A DNA stretch of 64,000 nt from Icerya purchasi (Eukaryota; Arthropoda; Insecta; Hemiptera; Monophlebidae). Made by a program: the position numbers and the translations under genes. The stretch lies in the NCBI GenBank assembly GCA_039619475.1, contig CM077115.1:184976106-185040105 (forward strand), written 5' to 3'. Each line of letters starts with the position of its first letter. The stretch's first letter is position 1. Positions 26,070-39,300 of this stretch are shown here, in pieces. The notes under the pieces were generated by a model that did not search any database, had not been told where the DNA came from, and saw nothing but the letters and a program-made list of their open reading frames with translations.

Positions 26070-27010
26070 ATTTAATAAAATGTAATACAAATTTCTGTAA
26101 ATGTCCTATAATCAAGATGTTGAATAAAATAAAGCAAAATAAAATACAATTCTAAATTTATTGTTTTTAATTGAAATTCATAGTAAAAAATCCAGACTAA
26201 AAAATAAGAAAAATAAAAAAAAAAATTTATTACTGTTGGATAACCGCCCAACGCATACATTAAGCGATAATTTATATTAGTATTTTTGTTAATTATTCTG
26301 GAATTAAAAAAAAAAAGTTCTTGTTAGAAGACGCTCGTCGACATCACCTGTATTTTTTCTGTAACTTGTTTATGATTAGCTACGCTAGGTTATAACCATT
26401 CGTCCATCTTTATTAAATTTTTACGCATTCATGAATATGATTATCATTTTGATGTTATTAATATAATACTTTCAGAAAAGATAATTGAAGAAGAGAAAAA
26501 AAAAACATATTATTATTACGATATAAAAAAAGAATATTAAAATGACTTATCTCAACCCAATTAGAGTATATTTCTTCCTGTTAATGCATTTCTACTCTTA
26601 CTCAATTAGCATAAATTTTTCTCACACCTTTTTTTATCTTTCATAAAATAAAATATATTTTTAAAACAGAATTTTTGAATAAAACAACATCCATCTTTAA
26701 TTTATATCTACTAGCCACATGCCATTTGTTGTCTGAAGCACAGTACAATTTCCGCTTCGCAATGCTTAAGACTTCACTATATTTATTGACAATCTTACAG
26801 AATATTCTCTTATACGTTTTTCGTTCATTTATATCGCATCTTCTCTCGACCTGTTATTATTTAGCTTAAGGAATCCTCGAGTAGTTATCGTGGCGAATCG
26901 TACATCGTATTTATTAATAATTAGTTTTAACTTTACGAAAGAATTTAAACAACAGAAAAAGGTATTTATTAAATGAGATCTTTCATTGTACATTTTTAAT
27001 TACATTATAA
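26070..27010. other. AT-rich spacer, nothing recognised
   Basis: Very AT-rich with A runs. No gene-like frame or repeat structure seen. It lies just downstream (minus strand) of the phospholipase poly(A) signal. Confidence 0.5.
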
Positions 27011-27012
27011 TA

Positions 27013-27018
27013 TTTATT
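27013..27018 (-). terminator. Poly(A) signal AATAAA of the phospholipase gene
   Basis: AATAAA on the minus strand, about 140 bases past the TAA at 27156-27158, in an AT-rich 3' untranslated region. Confidence 0.55.
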
Positions 27019-27155
27019 GTTTTTGTCGTTTCATATTTTTATCACTATAATTACTATTATTAGTATTATAATTTACAATTTAACCAATGTACTACGATAA
27101 TAGTAAAACTATGTCATTTAATCAACAAAACTTCATCAATTCAAAATTTGTATCC

Positions 27156-27280
27156 TTAGTCAATACGAATAAAAGGATTCTCCTCGGTAGGACACAGGAA
27201 TTCACGGAGAGTTGGTAGCACCCAATTTGTCGATTTTGAGTTGTAAGGTTGCATCAGATTATTCCAAATAACATTTGCGG
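27156..27280 (-). CDS. PLB1: Phospholipase exon 7 (C-terminus)
   Basis: The acceptor TTCCATATAG, then two bases complete the split Ala codon, then ANVIWNNLMQPYNSKSTNWV and EFLCPTEENPFIRID to TAA 27156-27158. WNN and CPTEENP are the family's C-terminal signatures. The two-base start fits the phase-1 end of exon 6 across a 5.7-kb intron. Confidence 0.9.
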
Positions 27281-30200
27281 CTATATGGAAAATATAAAAG
27301 ACCAAATATGCATTTAGTGTATCATATAAACAGACTGCGACTTTTTAAAATACAAATACAGAAAACATTTTTTTCCCATATTATGCACAATATGAAGTGT
27401 ACAAACAGCTGTAAACCAATTTAAGTTAATTACATCAATGTGATAAAAATAATATTTAAATAAATATAAATCTAAACTAATACTAATAACAATTAATAAA
27501 GATTAATAAACGGAATATTTATAAAAACACATGCATACACACACATACCAGACTCATATTTATTTGCTTACAAATATAATATACAAACTCTTTTTCACTC
27601 ACAACTATATACACTCTCGCTCATTCGTATATTACTCCAGCTTATTTATGCACTATTATATGAAAGCGTTATAATTAATTTTTTTATGCGGATTGTTTAG
27701 TTAATGTATTCTTGAGTAAACTTTCAGAATTTTTATCAACGAATGTTAAATCTTAAATAAATTTTCTTAATTATTAATGCAGAGTAGGGGAGACTGGAAG
27801 TAACTGAAACAATTTTCTTATTGTATTTTTTTTTATCGCCAACTTATCATTATTTTCTAAATTAATTCATGGTATGTTGTTTACATAAAGTGTAAAACTT
27901 CTAAATATACATTTACATTTTTGTCTTATATTCATATAAACGAAGAATAATGGAAAAAACTGACAGTACTTCAAACGTTTCAGCCGTACCCGCACCAGGG
28001 ATAATTAAAACAGCAGTGATGAATAATGTGAAACTATTTGAAATATATATTTCTTATATATGGTAAATAATAAAGATTAACTAACACTTTTTCACATTAT
28101 ACATGCATACGTACAGGCCCGGATTAAGTGTACGATAGGCCCGGGACTACGGAAATATTAGGAGCCCGTTTCGGAAGTAACAAAATTATCAGTTTTATAG
28201 AATAACTAAATTTTCTTTGTCAAATACGCTGACTACATCTTCTGCTTTACGGATAGTTCAAAATCCACTGGCCATGTTGGATCAGCCTTTTTTGTCCCCC
28301 CTACCTCTCATCGCTTCCGGCTTCCGAAATTCTGCTCTGAATTTTCGGCTGAATCTCTCGCTATCTTCAAGTGTCTTGAGTTCCTCTCCTCCGCTCCGCA
28401 TCTTACTAAATACCTCATCCTTACTGATTCGCTCAGTGTTCTAATGTCCCTCCACAACTTTTACACAGATAGTGCAATTGTACAACGCATCCTTCTCCTT
28501 CACGATCTCCTTATTCGATCCCAAATTTTTCTTTATCTTTCATGTGGATCCCCAGCAATATTGCTTTCCCTCGTAACGAGGCCATCGACCGAGCTGCTAG
28601 GAAGGCATCCACGCTTTCATCCATATCCTCGTACTTCCCTTCTACCAGCGATATGAAATCCTTCTTGAAATCGCTTATAATTAAATCCTGGGAACGAGTA
28701 TGGAGTTCTAGTCAACAAAACAACCTTTTCCTTGTTAAACCTGATCCTCTATCTCACATCCTCCTTCCATTCTGTTTAAGGAAGAAAAATATTATTCTTA
28801 CCAGACTTAGGATTTCGCAATCCCGCCTGACCTATTCGTATCTCTCTTACAACGCACCGATTCCCCACTTTGTCCCTTTTGCCAAACCACACAGCTTTCC
28901 ATTCCCCATTTACTAACATCTTGTCATTCCCTTATAGCACTTAGAGCCCAGCATAGCCTCCCCCATCTTTACCACAACTCTTAGCTGATTCTCCCTGTCA
29001 TATCCGCAGCGCGTTCCAATTCCTTCATTCCCTTAACCTCCTAAGTTCAATTTAGTATCCCTTCCGTTCCCCGGGCGCGTATGGCCCGTTTGAGCAGCCG
29101 GCGCCTGTACCTTTTAATGTAATAATAATAACAATAATAAATTTTCTTTAATTTAAATTAATTATATTATTTTGAATTCACGAATTAACATATAATTATT
29201 AATGTAAACAAAACTAAATATCATATAGACAATGAGTAGATTTTTCGATGCCAAAAAAAAAATGTATTTATATATATATATATATAAACTCAGCCATTTT
29301 GGCCTCGCAAGTGGCTGTGCCCCTTGACCACTCTTGCTTTCATTTCTGTCTCTTTCTCTTCTATATTTTGTATAAAATGATCAAAATTTACAACGTAATT
29401 CTTTCTGGCATCAACACAAAAAAAAAATAACATAACCATAAAAATCATATTCTAACATTTAACTTCCATTATATAAAATTAAGACATTTTTTCGTTACAT
29501 TTTTCGTTACATATTTCATTACATAAAATTGCGTCATTTTTTAAATAACAATAACAAAAATCATATAAAATATAACAAACGTTACATAAGATTGGGACAT
29601 TTTTTGGTTCGAATGGGGATTAGCCTACGAATTACGTTATAATTAATATATATACATCTAGTATATATATAATTTTAAACAATGAATTATTTTTTCTTTT
29701 TCTGTAAATTCTTGTATAATATCATTAAAATCTACTGAATAGAGAAAATCTGTTTCGATCGTTAAGCTTGATAATGCCGATAATCTATCATCCGGCATGG
29801 TTTATCTGTACGTACTTTTTATTCTTTTTAATACCGAAAAAGATCTTTCCGCCTCACAGTTTGTAGACGGTATAGTTACAAATATTCTATATGCAATATA
29901 AATGTTTGGAAAAACATTTATAATTGCACATTTAACTATCCATGTCGGAGGTGGGAGTCTCTTCTAGCCCTCTCTCTCTTCTATATCCAAGCCTGTGTAC
30001 ATATTACTAAAAAAAAAGAAACTATAAAATACTAAATAATTATATCAAAATAAAAAATTAATATTTATTAATGAATAATAAGGATCTCTTAATTCTAATT
30101 ACTTTGTAAATTATTCAGAAAGACAGTTATGCCATACATGTAGCACAAATCTTGTCAAATTCCTCATGGGACCATTTGCGACATTCCATGCATTGGATTC

Positions 30201-33200
30201 ATTTTTCTGTCAGCTTGAACCTTAAGGTTCTAAACAAACGGAGCAGAAATATTTTTCTTCTTTACTATCGGATGAATTCAGTTTAATCTTTTTGCGTGTT
30301 TTTTTTAATTTTTTTTAAATTTTGTTTTCGTTATGTTTACCTTTCTCTTACTTTATAGAGCAATAAAACTTTGTGTTCTGTAGAACAGTTCGTATACTTT
30401 TTATCATGTTGAAGATAAACTAAGAATTCATTTTCCGGCATCCATCGTTCGAATTTCCTGTTCGAATATACTTTACTGGGGATCATCTCAAACAAAGTGA
30501 TGATCGTAACGCATACGTAGAAATATGAACATTGATGTAATCTATTATCAATAGCATTGACGGTTAATGCAATGGTTACCAGTGTTCCTCTTTTTCCTGA
30601 TTTCAGGGCTAAAATTTGTCGCATTTTTTTTGCTGCAACAACTTTATTCGGTTTATGTACAATTGTTATTTCCTCAATATTATAAATATATCTTTTGCTT
30701 CAAACTGGTTTCGATCCATATTTCTCAGATTTTAAACGATATCGTAGCTTTTTGGCCTGCCGAGTAAAGTTACCTTTTTAGAGTTTTTAAACTATTTAAT
30801 AAAATTTTTATAAATGGAGAACGAACGTAAAAATGAAATACGTAGAAGTAAGAGGAAGGACTCTGAAGAATATGTGTTTTGTATCTGTGTTTACCGTTTC
30901 AATTGTCACCGTAGTAGATAATAATTAATAAAATTGTCATATTTTCTAAACTGACTAAAATGTAGGTGAATACATGCATGTTTGTTAAAACTTTATAATA
31001 AAAACAAATATAATAAGGGGGTAAAAATAATTTATAACAATAAATTAGATAAATACCCCTTAATTAGGAACGTTTTCGGGTATAACCCATCATCAGCTAA
31101 AACTAACTTAATCAAAACTTGAAACACACTGGAAAGAACATAAGGAATACACATGTGTATATATAGTAGGTACATAGGAGGAACAAACATAGAAGGTATA
31201 AAAATCAATAGGATGAAATTACTAATACTTAATACAAAATATAAAATAAAACAGGAGGACCTAAAGTTAAACTTTTATATTAAAAAGTGGATTATTATTA
31301 TTTGGTAATTGATCATTTAAAATATTATTTTTATATTTATTTATGTAATAATTTTCTGCAATATTCATAACAACTCCTTTGCCATAAGTGGCCAAGACGG
31401 TTACAGTGTTTTCTAGTGAATTTGGTTTATGTTTATTTTTAATTAAATGTTCGGCATACCTGAAAACGTTCCTGAATAAGGTATTTATCTAATTTATTGT
31501 TATAAATTATTTTTACCCTTATATTTGTTCGTTTTTATTATGACTAAAATGTTTACAAATACACTAATTAGCACTATCAACGGATCATACACTAAAAAAT
31601 TAATAAAGTACATATATAAAAAAAGTAGGATATTATTTACCTACCTTTTTTTTTTTCATATATATCACAATTATAATCACAGCATAAAATTTTTCAAACA
31701 CAACACTAAACTCTTTTAATTATTATGCACGTGATTACTGTCGGTTTTAACCGAGAAACAAGTAATAATTGTAGACTACATGTTTAAAACAATTCAAACC
31801 AGTGTGTTCACATGAGTAAAGGAAACACTAGCAGTACTATCTCGGAATGTGTTTTAATCGTTTTCAGTCTCCTCTACATTAATAAGAAAATGGCAACATC
31901 GCAAGCGAATGTTAGTTAATTATGAAAACCAAAAATACGACATTTTTGAACTCTAAGCATTTCTCGAAATGTATTAGATTTTGTGTGTGATAAATGAAAA
32001 ACACACTTATAATTTACCTAGCCTGAAACAGTTGGATATAAGAGAAATCAGAACTGTACCGCCGAGTTTAGTACGTTGTAAAACTTAACTTCACAATTCT
32101 CGCACCCTAAATCTGCGAAGTCCTTCATTATCCAAGATACAAACTAATAGTGAACAGTCTAATTTGCTTAAAACTATTTCATACACTTCAATTTTTAAAA
32201 ATTCCCTGTAGTATTCTTTTCCTAATATTAACATCAATTAATCTTATTCATAATTATTTTACGGATTTTAATTCGAACATTTCCCATTCGCTCCGATCAC
32301 ATTGAATGCTGTGAATAAGATGACTCGAACAACCAGAAAATAGACAATACTAATTTAAGCAGGAATGAAAAGATGTCTAGTTATCAGACTACCTGTACTG
32401 GCATAATCGAATATTAAACGCGTTGCTCAAAAACAGGTCATATGTAGCGGACGTAATCGTTTTGGACCGGAAAATTTCGAGACGATTTTTCTGAGCAATA
32501 GGAGGTCGTTCGGAAAACAAGACACCATTTACTTTCGATCATTGTTAGAGGAAATTTAAACATCGATCCGAAAACGCCGCCTAGTTGAAAATTTATCGAA
32601 TTTACACGCGTGAAGTACAATTTAGACTAACAACCTATTTCTACTACTTGTAATAACATACGTTTATCGACACTTTGTTTATGTCACAAACTAGACATTT
32701 GAAAATACAGAATTATATTTTGTACTTCAATCACCACAAACTTTGTTGACTATTGTAGATCTACAAAATCAGAAAAACGTAACGAAGAAAATTTAGATAC
32801 CTTATTTTTTGAGATGAAAAATTATTTTCTAACCTTTTAGTATATTTCATTATGTCACGAAGCACTATTAAAGATACTTAAAATTTATATTTTTTAAAAA
32901 TAATAAAATACATGAAAATTGTTTCTCTTTATTTTATAATTTACCGCTTGCCATTGATTTTTGACTTAAATGAAAGCAATCAACTGAAAAGTATGTTAAA
33001 TCGGAAACTAATTCATTCTTTGCGTTTCTGATATGTGGCCAGGATACATTGGACACACCCGGTTGTGCAATGATTGCGAAATCATCTTGATTTTTAAATT
33101 TATCATCATTAGCCTGATAAACAGTAAGATATAGAAATTAATTATATATTATATACATATATACATATACGTATATATCATCAATTTATGCTATTCCCAA

Positions 33201-33251
33201 CTAAAATTTGTAACAGAATATGCATAAAATTAACATTTTCCAACAGAATTT

Positions 33252-33322
<71 letters not shown>

Positions 33323-36300
33323 TTGTATCGTTTCCACCTCAAAATGTAACGTGCAAAGTACTTCTCCACCTCCGGCTTCACGTTTCCACCTCCGAATTCG
33401 GAGGTGGAAACGTTTGATGTGTATATATAAAGTATTTTATTCCTGTAGGAATGAAAATACAACCAAAAGATTTGTTATGTTCTTACGGATCTAATAAAAG
33501 TATCCTTTTTTTTTTTTTTTTTTTTTTTTTGTATCCTGATTGCTTGAAGGCAGTTCCAAGTGGAGATATATCAATTTTAATGCATTTTTAGAGAAGGTGG
33601 AAAAGACATACCAGTATCTGAAAATATACACCTAAGTTCAGAGTAATTCCGCTAGCGCTGCAGGCAGCAAATGTATATTTAATGTATAAGTTGTTTCCAC
33701 CTCCGAATATACAACGATCGTCTCAGACTCCGATGTATGGCAACAGTGCTATGAAAATTAAGTAAGGTAGAAATGAGGGGTACCAGTATTCGTATGATAT
33801 TGTAGAATAAATCTTAATAAAAAATTGAATGTGCGAAAGGCAGGTAACTTTTTAACAGATATTTTTGTAATTACAGCCTAGATTAGAATTTTACAAGAGA
33901 TAAAATTTAATGAAAATTCGATTTTGAAACAGAGTGAATTATCTTGAAATTTAAAATTTCATAGTTTTCTTCGTTTCTAAAATCAAAGTATTAAAAATTT
34001 GATCCTACTTCGATTTATCTCTCGATACCGTAACTAGCAAGGGCTAGGTTGAATCAAAATTTTACAAGATATAAAAACTGCTGCCAATTCACTTACTATT
34101 TTTTTTGTAATTAAAATTTCATTTCGATGCCCAAAAATCTAGAAAATTAAGTAAAATTTTTCATTTGCATTTAGTATCATTTTTTCAAAGAATTTTGAAT
34201 TGTTAAATTAATTTGAGCGGAATTTTATTCTTCGGAACAAAAATGAAACAGAAGCTTACAAAAATAGCTGTAATACAAACTAAAAATTGTTTTCATAAAC
34301 ATAAACTACAAACATAATATTCTAAGAATTTTTATACGTGTTATAAACGAAAGTTTTAATTTTGATCCAGTCCAAATTGTACAGAAGTTTGGAGTTCTTC
34401 TCCTTCAAACGTTCGCATTCTTCCTTCTTAGGAGGTATCTTTTTTTCTATATTTTTTTTAAAATGACGAAGAACTAATTTTTTCTGATCATCATTCCAGC
34501 GAACTCGTCCCTTTACTATACCGTTTTTCATATTTTTCAATTCCCTTTTTCTCGGCTGAGATTGCTCTTTTTGTCGTTCCTCGTCCTCTTCATAAGGATC
34601 CTCATTGAAATCCATTTCTTCCACACGTATTTCATTTTCTTTCTCGATCGCGGTTACTGAATTTTTTCTTGTGTTTGAAATTCTATTTAAAAGATCGTCA
34701 TCTTCTTCGTTGACATCTTCGACAGCTTCATCCACATTAGGATCGATTTCTATTTCATTCAAGCTTTTGCCTCTATATTCACCAGCTTTTCCTTGATCCA
34801 TTGAAATTAATAATTTAGAAATTTTTGCTGTTTGAAATATATCCTGCGGTAATTCGTAAAACTCTGTGTGTGTTTTTTCGGTGTGATTCATAAATGTACA
34901 AAGATTTCGATTCTCCTCGGGACTTAAATTCAACAGTTGCATGACTGTCGCAATTTGTTTACGTAATCTATTTGAGGTCAATAATTCTGGACTCTCTACA
35001 TCGCTCTGTTTAGCTAATTTTCTCATTATTACATCGGCTTTCAACCAGTTATCTGCAATTCCAGGGTACGCGAACAAATACTTGTTAGATTCGGGTACAT
35101 GATTTGGACGAATTTCGAGTATTAGAGTTACATAATTTTGAAGTACCTCTGGAAATAGGATTGTAACTGGGCGAGTCAACTTGCCACCTGTTATTACTCG
35201 CTTATTTTTTTCCGCTAACAATTTTTCGGATGTAGTTAACGCTTCTAACGCTTCATTTTGGTTTTGAGTGATTGTATGTGACTTGAGGTAACAATCAGCT
35301 TCCATATATTGAACATCCCCAATGCGTCGTATGTTATAAAGAATTGTGAGTGTTAACGTTGCGTCGACCAAAATTTTGTACGCTTTTATATTTTCCGAAT
35401 TTTCTCTCAACTTAGCTACACTTGCATTAGCCAGCTGTGTGACGTAATATCGAAACTGAAGAATAGATTTGGATAGTGGAAGTAGAGCAGGTTTCTCCCA
35501 TCTCTTTTCAGCTATTGTTTTGAATGCCATGCTTGAAATTTCAATATTCCATTGACTTAAAACCAAGTTTTTGAATCTTTTGATGAGTTTTAGTTTTTCT
35601 TCGCGACCAATCAACGTCAATTTCTGCGCGATAATACGATCCTCTTTCACAATTAACTTATATAGCAAGTCATACACATCTTTTAATCTTGTAGCCATAT
35701 GAACTGCAGTTGAGGCACCTTGGTACGTTTTATTTTCCTCGTGAAAGCCTGTTACAGTTTTTGCACTTGCAATCACCAGATCAAAGTGTTGAGGATCGAT
35801 AATATCGAATAAACTTAAATCGAAATTATTAGTACGTCGACGTATTTCGTGTAAGAGGCGACCTATTTCTCTCATTTTATTGGCGCATGGAATTCGAGCC
35901 TGAGGTCTTTTTTGTTTTTTCATATAATCCTCGCCATAATACAGAATCAGAGGGTCAGTTTTAACTGTCAAACTTATCTCGTCCGCTTTCATACGATTCA
36001 CAATCTTTTTGATTTCGATTTTCTTCAAAACTGAGTTTTTCTGTAAAGAGGTTGCGATTAATGTTTGAGACAATCCTAGATGATTTATTTTTTCACCCGA
36101 CGCATCGACCGCTTTGACAATGCACTTTTTATGATGTCGCCTCAAATATGTTTCTGAAATTAGCTTTTTACAACTGGAGCAGGGAACTTTTCTGTTGGCA
36201 GGCCTGTATATTTCTTTTCCGTGTTCATCTAAATTAAATTGGCCTTCGTATCGTATTAAAGAAATTATGTTTTTTCTAGCCGGACTTTTTTTAGGAAACA

Positions 36301-39300
36301 TCATCAATTCACGTACTGCTTTCTCATCTTTGTGGTGCCGAACTAAATGGCGCTCGAAATTACTCACTTCTAAATTAGAGCAATACGAACAAGGAGTTTT
36401 ATATTTGTAATTATTAGGGGGTTTAGATCTGATTCTTTCAGACTTTTCTCCATCACATTCTTTTTGTTTGTCGCAGTGTCCGCCTTTAGCTGATTTTTGT
36501 TTCCATTCAAATTCGAAACTTTATTTTTATTCAAATTTTGAATCGCGTCGTCTTCGTTAGAATTATCTTTTTCCATCAAATTGACATTTTCCTCCAAATG
36601 TTCGTCTTTTCTTGAAACGTTAGTCAGAGTTGTAAATGTACTTACGTCATTCGATGTACTGGGCTGGTCCCAGTCTTCTTCAATGAATGGGATTACTGGC
36701 GAAGAAGGATTGAAATTGTTTTCTGAGCCCGATAGGGAATAATCATCTGGAAGAACTGGCGAAGATAAATCCGGGGTATATTCTGACTCTGATGCTGAAA
36801 AATCATCGAAACTTTTCTCCAGACTATCATCACTGAGTTCTATAAACATTAGGGAATGGTCAAACATATGGCCACGATTTGTAGATTTGAATAATACAGA
36901 ATTAATCAGTGACGGTGCCGGAAATTTTAATAGGAACAGGCTACAAGAATAATTTAAAATAATTGAAGCTGTTTTACTGAGAGATACTAGCGGATTAGGT
37001 TGCCTCTCATATACAGTAAGAACCCGCATAGTCACCGGACGTCCGAAAACGCAGAGCACTGACCGACAGAGGGATTTTCCAATGCTGCATATTTTCCTAA
37101 TTCAGCCCTTTCTAATCATTATTTAAATTTGTTCGATATTATCGTTTTCCAGTATTGTATTTTGATTTAGTGGTCACAAGTAAAAAACCTACCGTGGTGG
37201 TACATTTTCATGAGAAAAATAAACATACTGAGGAAACTTGAACTGAGTTCATATGACTGCGACTTAGTTAATTCACTGTGAAGAAGAATCAAAAATTGGA
37301 GGAACAGAAGGCTCAAAAATTTGGTTTCAAGTCAAAGGTATAACAATACTTTAAGTATCTTTTATCTAAATCAATTTTTCAATTTTAGAAGCGCTCGCCC
37401 TTTTGATGACGAGAAAAAATCGGAAATATACACAATTTAAAGATGAACGATCGAGAGAAATGCAAAAACTGAAACAGTTTTTCATAATTTTAAAGCAAAA
37501 CTGGATCTTGTAAGAAAGAGAATGTTTCAAGGAGATGAACTTCAAAATTTTGTATAACACGCAAATTCTCTTGGAACAGGTACCCGACGAGTGCAATATA
37601 CTATAAGCAATTTTAATACTGAAATCTGGATGAAGTCCACATTTGTGTACAGAAAAAAAGGACGAGGCAATTACCCATAGAAGTTCAGTTTTACTTTTCC
37701 TTTGTAAGTTAAAATATCTATACATGCCTACTGTATACATTTCCGGCACGTCTACTGATTTATATTCAAAGTTTGAGTTACCGTTAGTAAATAATAAGTT
37801 ACATACCGTCTTCATTTTCGTTAGTAAAAAGTAATTTCAATTTTGCTAATTGAATCAATCTTTCTGATCTCTTCATCGTAACAAGTGGTAAAAATTATGG
37901 CTTACTATAACCTCGATGGAACGAACGCTCACTGCACAAAGAACTGAGATTTATTGTTTCTGTTGACTTAGTTACGTGCATCTATACACAGTGCGTTACC
38001 ATCCTGCGAAAACCATCAAAATGATGATGCAATGTGCTTTTGGTGATAGTGCTACGTTGGCATGATCGGTTTTCATCCGATAATGAGTCAGCGGTAGACG
38101 AGGACTGAAGGATAAGACACGTTTCGAAAACCATCATTTACACTGAAGAAATAAAACGTGTGCGCGCGTTTCGTATCGCATGATTTGACTGCGGAACAAA
38201 ACGTATTGAAATTTTACAATTAGCACGAGCAATGAAAGTTGGCGTTTCGCCTATGACCGAGAAAAGAAGGAAATTGCGATTTCAAAATTCAAAAATCAAA
38301 ACGATGCTGATCGTTTTTTATTTTGATACCGAAGGAACCGTGCATAAAAAATTCGTGTCTGAGAAGACGAACGTGGATAAGGGCAACTTGCTTTATGGAG
38401 AGACAAATTTTTTTATTGCATGACAAGGCACGATCTCACACCGCGGCCAATCTGTACTTAATTCTTGGCCAGAAAAATGTTTCCGGTGTTTAACCATCCA
38501 CCCTATTCGCTAGATCTGAGTCCACCAGATCATTTTCTACTCTCTAAATTAAAATTGAAGTTGAATGGAGCAACCATCACGAAGATCCAAACTGCTGTGA
38601 CGGCGAAATTGAACAATATTCCAAAGAGTGAGTTCCAGAGCGGAATGTAGAGATTGGAGGAGTGCGTTAACTCGTATCGCTATATTAATGAAAAATTTTC
38701 TCGCACGACAAAAAAGAAATGCATTGAGGGAAGTGGTGATCTGCAAGTCATCAGCATAATTTTCATTACTATGATCGATTCGTAGTTTCTTTTAGCTTAA
38801 TTACGTCACAAAGATTAGTTTCAACTACGATTATTAAGTAGTTGTGATTATTTCTCGACTACTACATTATGTAGTACAATTTACTAGGCATAAGTGTACA
38901 CATACTTCGACGGAGATCAGTTAACATATTAACTGATCTTTCATCGCAATGGCCTCTAATCAATGTGCTTTTGTTCGCGACACTGATGTCACTACATGGT
39001 CCAACAGTTTGGTGAAGTCGAGCATTCACAAAGTGTGTTCAAAATTCGGTATCGATATTGAAAATGATAGAAGAAACCAGATTTTTTGGAACATACAGTT
39101 GGATGAAAAAGTTATCATCACGGAAGAACTATTGGACTGATTGGGCTATTGCTCCAAGAGATATTATAATAAAAAGCACGCAATAACTCATCTATTGAAG
39201 AAAAACCCGCATGTGCAATATAACGAAATTTCTGACGAATGAGATCTATGTAAAAAATATTATGTGCTAGACGCTTTGGATTTTGAAGGGTTAATGATGC

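Larger units (their letters stand above)
28115..29995 (-). mobile_element. hAT-like DNA transposon relic with nested insertions
   Basis: The left end TACAGGCCCGGATTAAG and the inverse of the right end (ACACAGGCTTGGATATAG) are similar, as expected for hAT termini. The minus strand near the right end encodes the hAT dimerisation region. A plus-strand LINE fragment (28200-29135) and a dispersed repeat (29262-29660) occupy most of the interior, so the element was split by later insertions. I could not define an 8-bp target duplication. Confidence 0.55.

Noticed and set aside
26675..26869. 64-codon plus frame
   Set aside because: AT-driven composition, no motif and no splice context.
32438..32620. 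60-codon minus frame just past phospholipase exon 6
   Set aside because: Tested as the terminal exon. It lacks the WNN and CPTEE signatures, which are found instead at 27156-27280.
33250..33462. Minus frame with an Ile-Tyr run
   Set aside because: It is translated from the (TA)n microsatellite and the inverted repeat.
37366..37815. 149-codon minus frame upstream of the recombinase gene
   Set aside because: No domain, Phe/Ser/Lys-rich composition and no conserved pattern. Its antisense is also not convincing.
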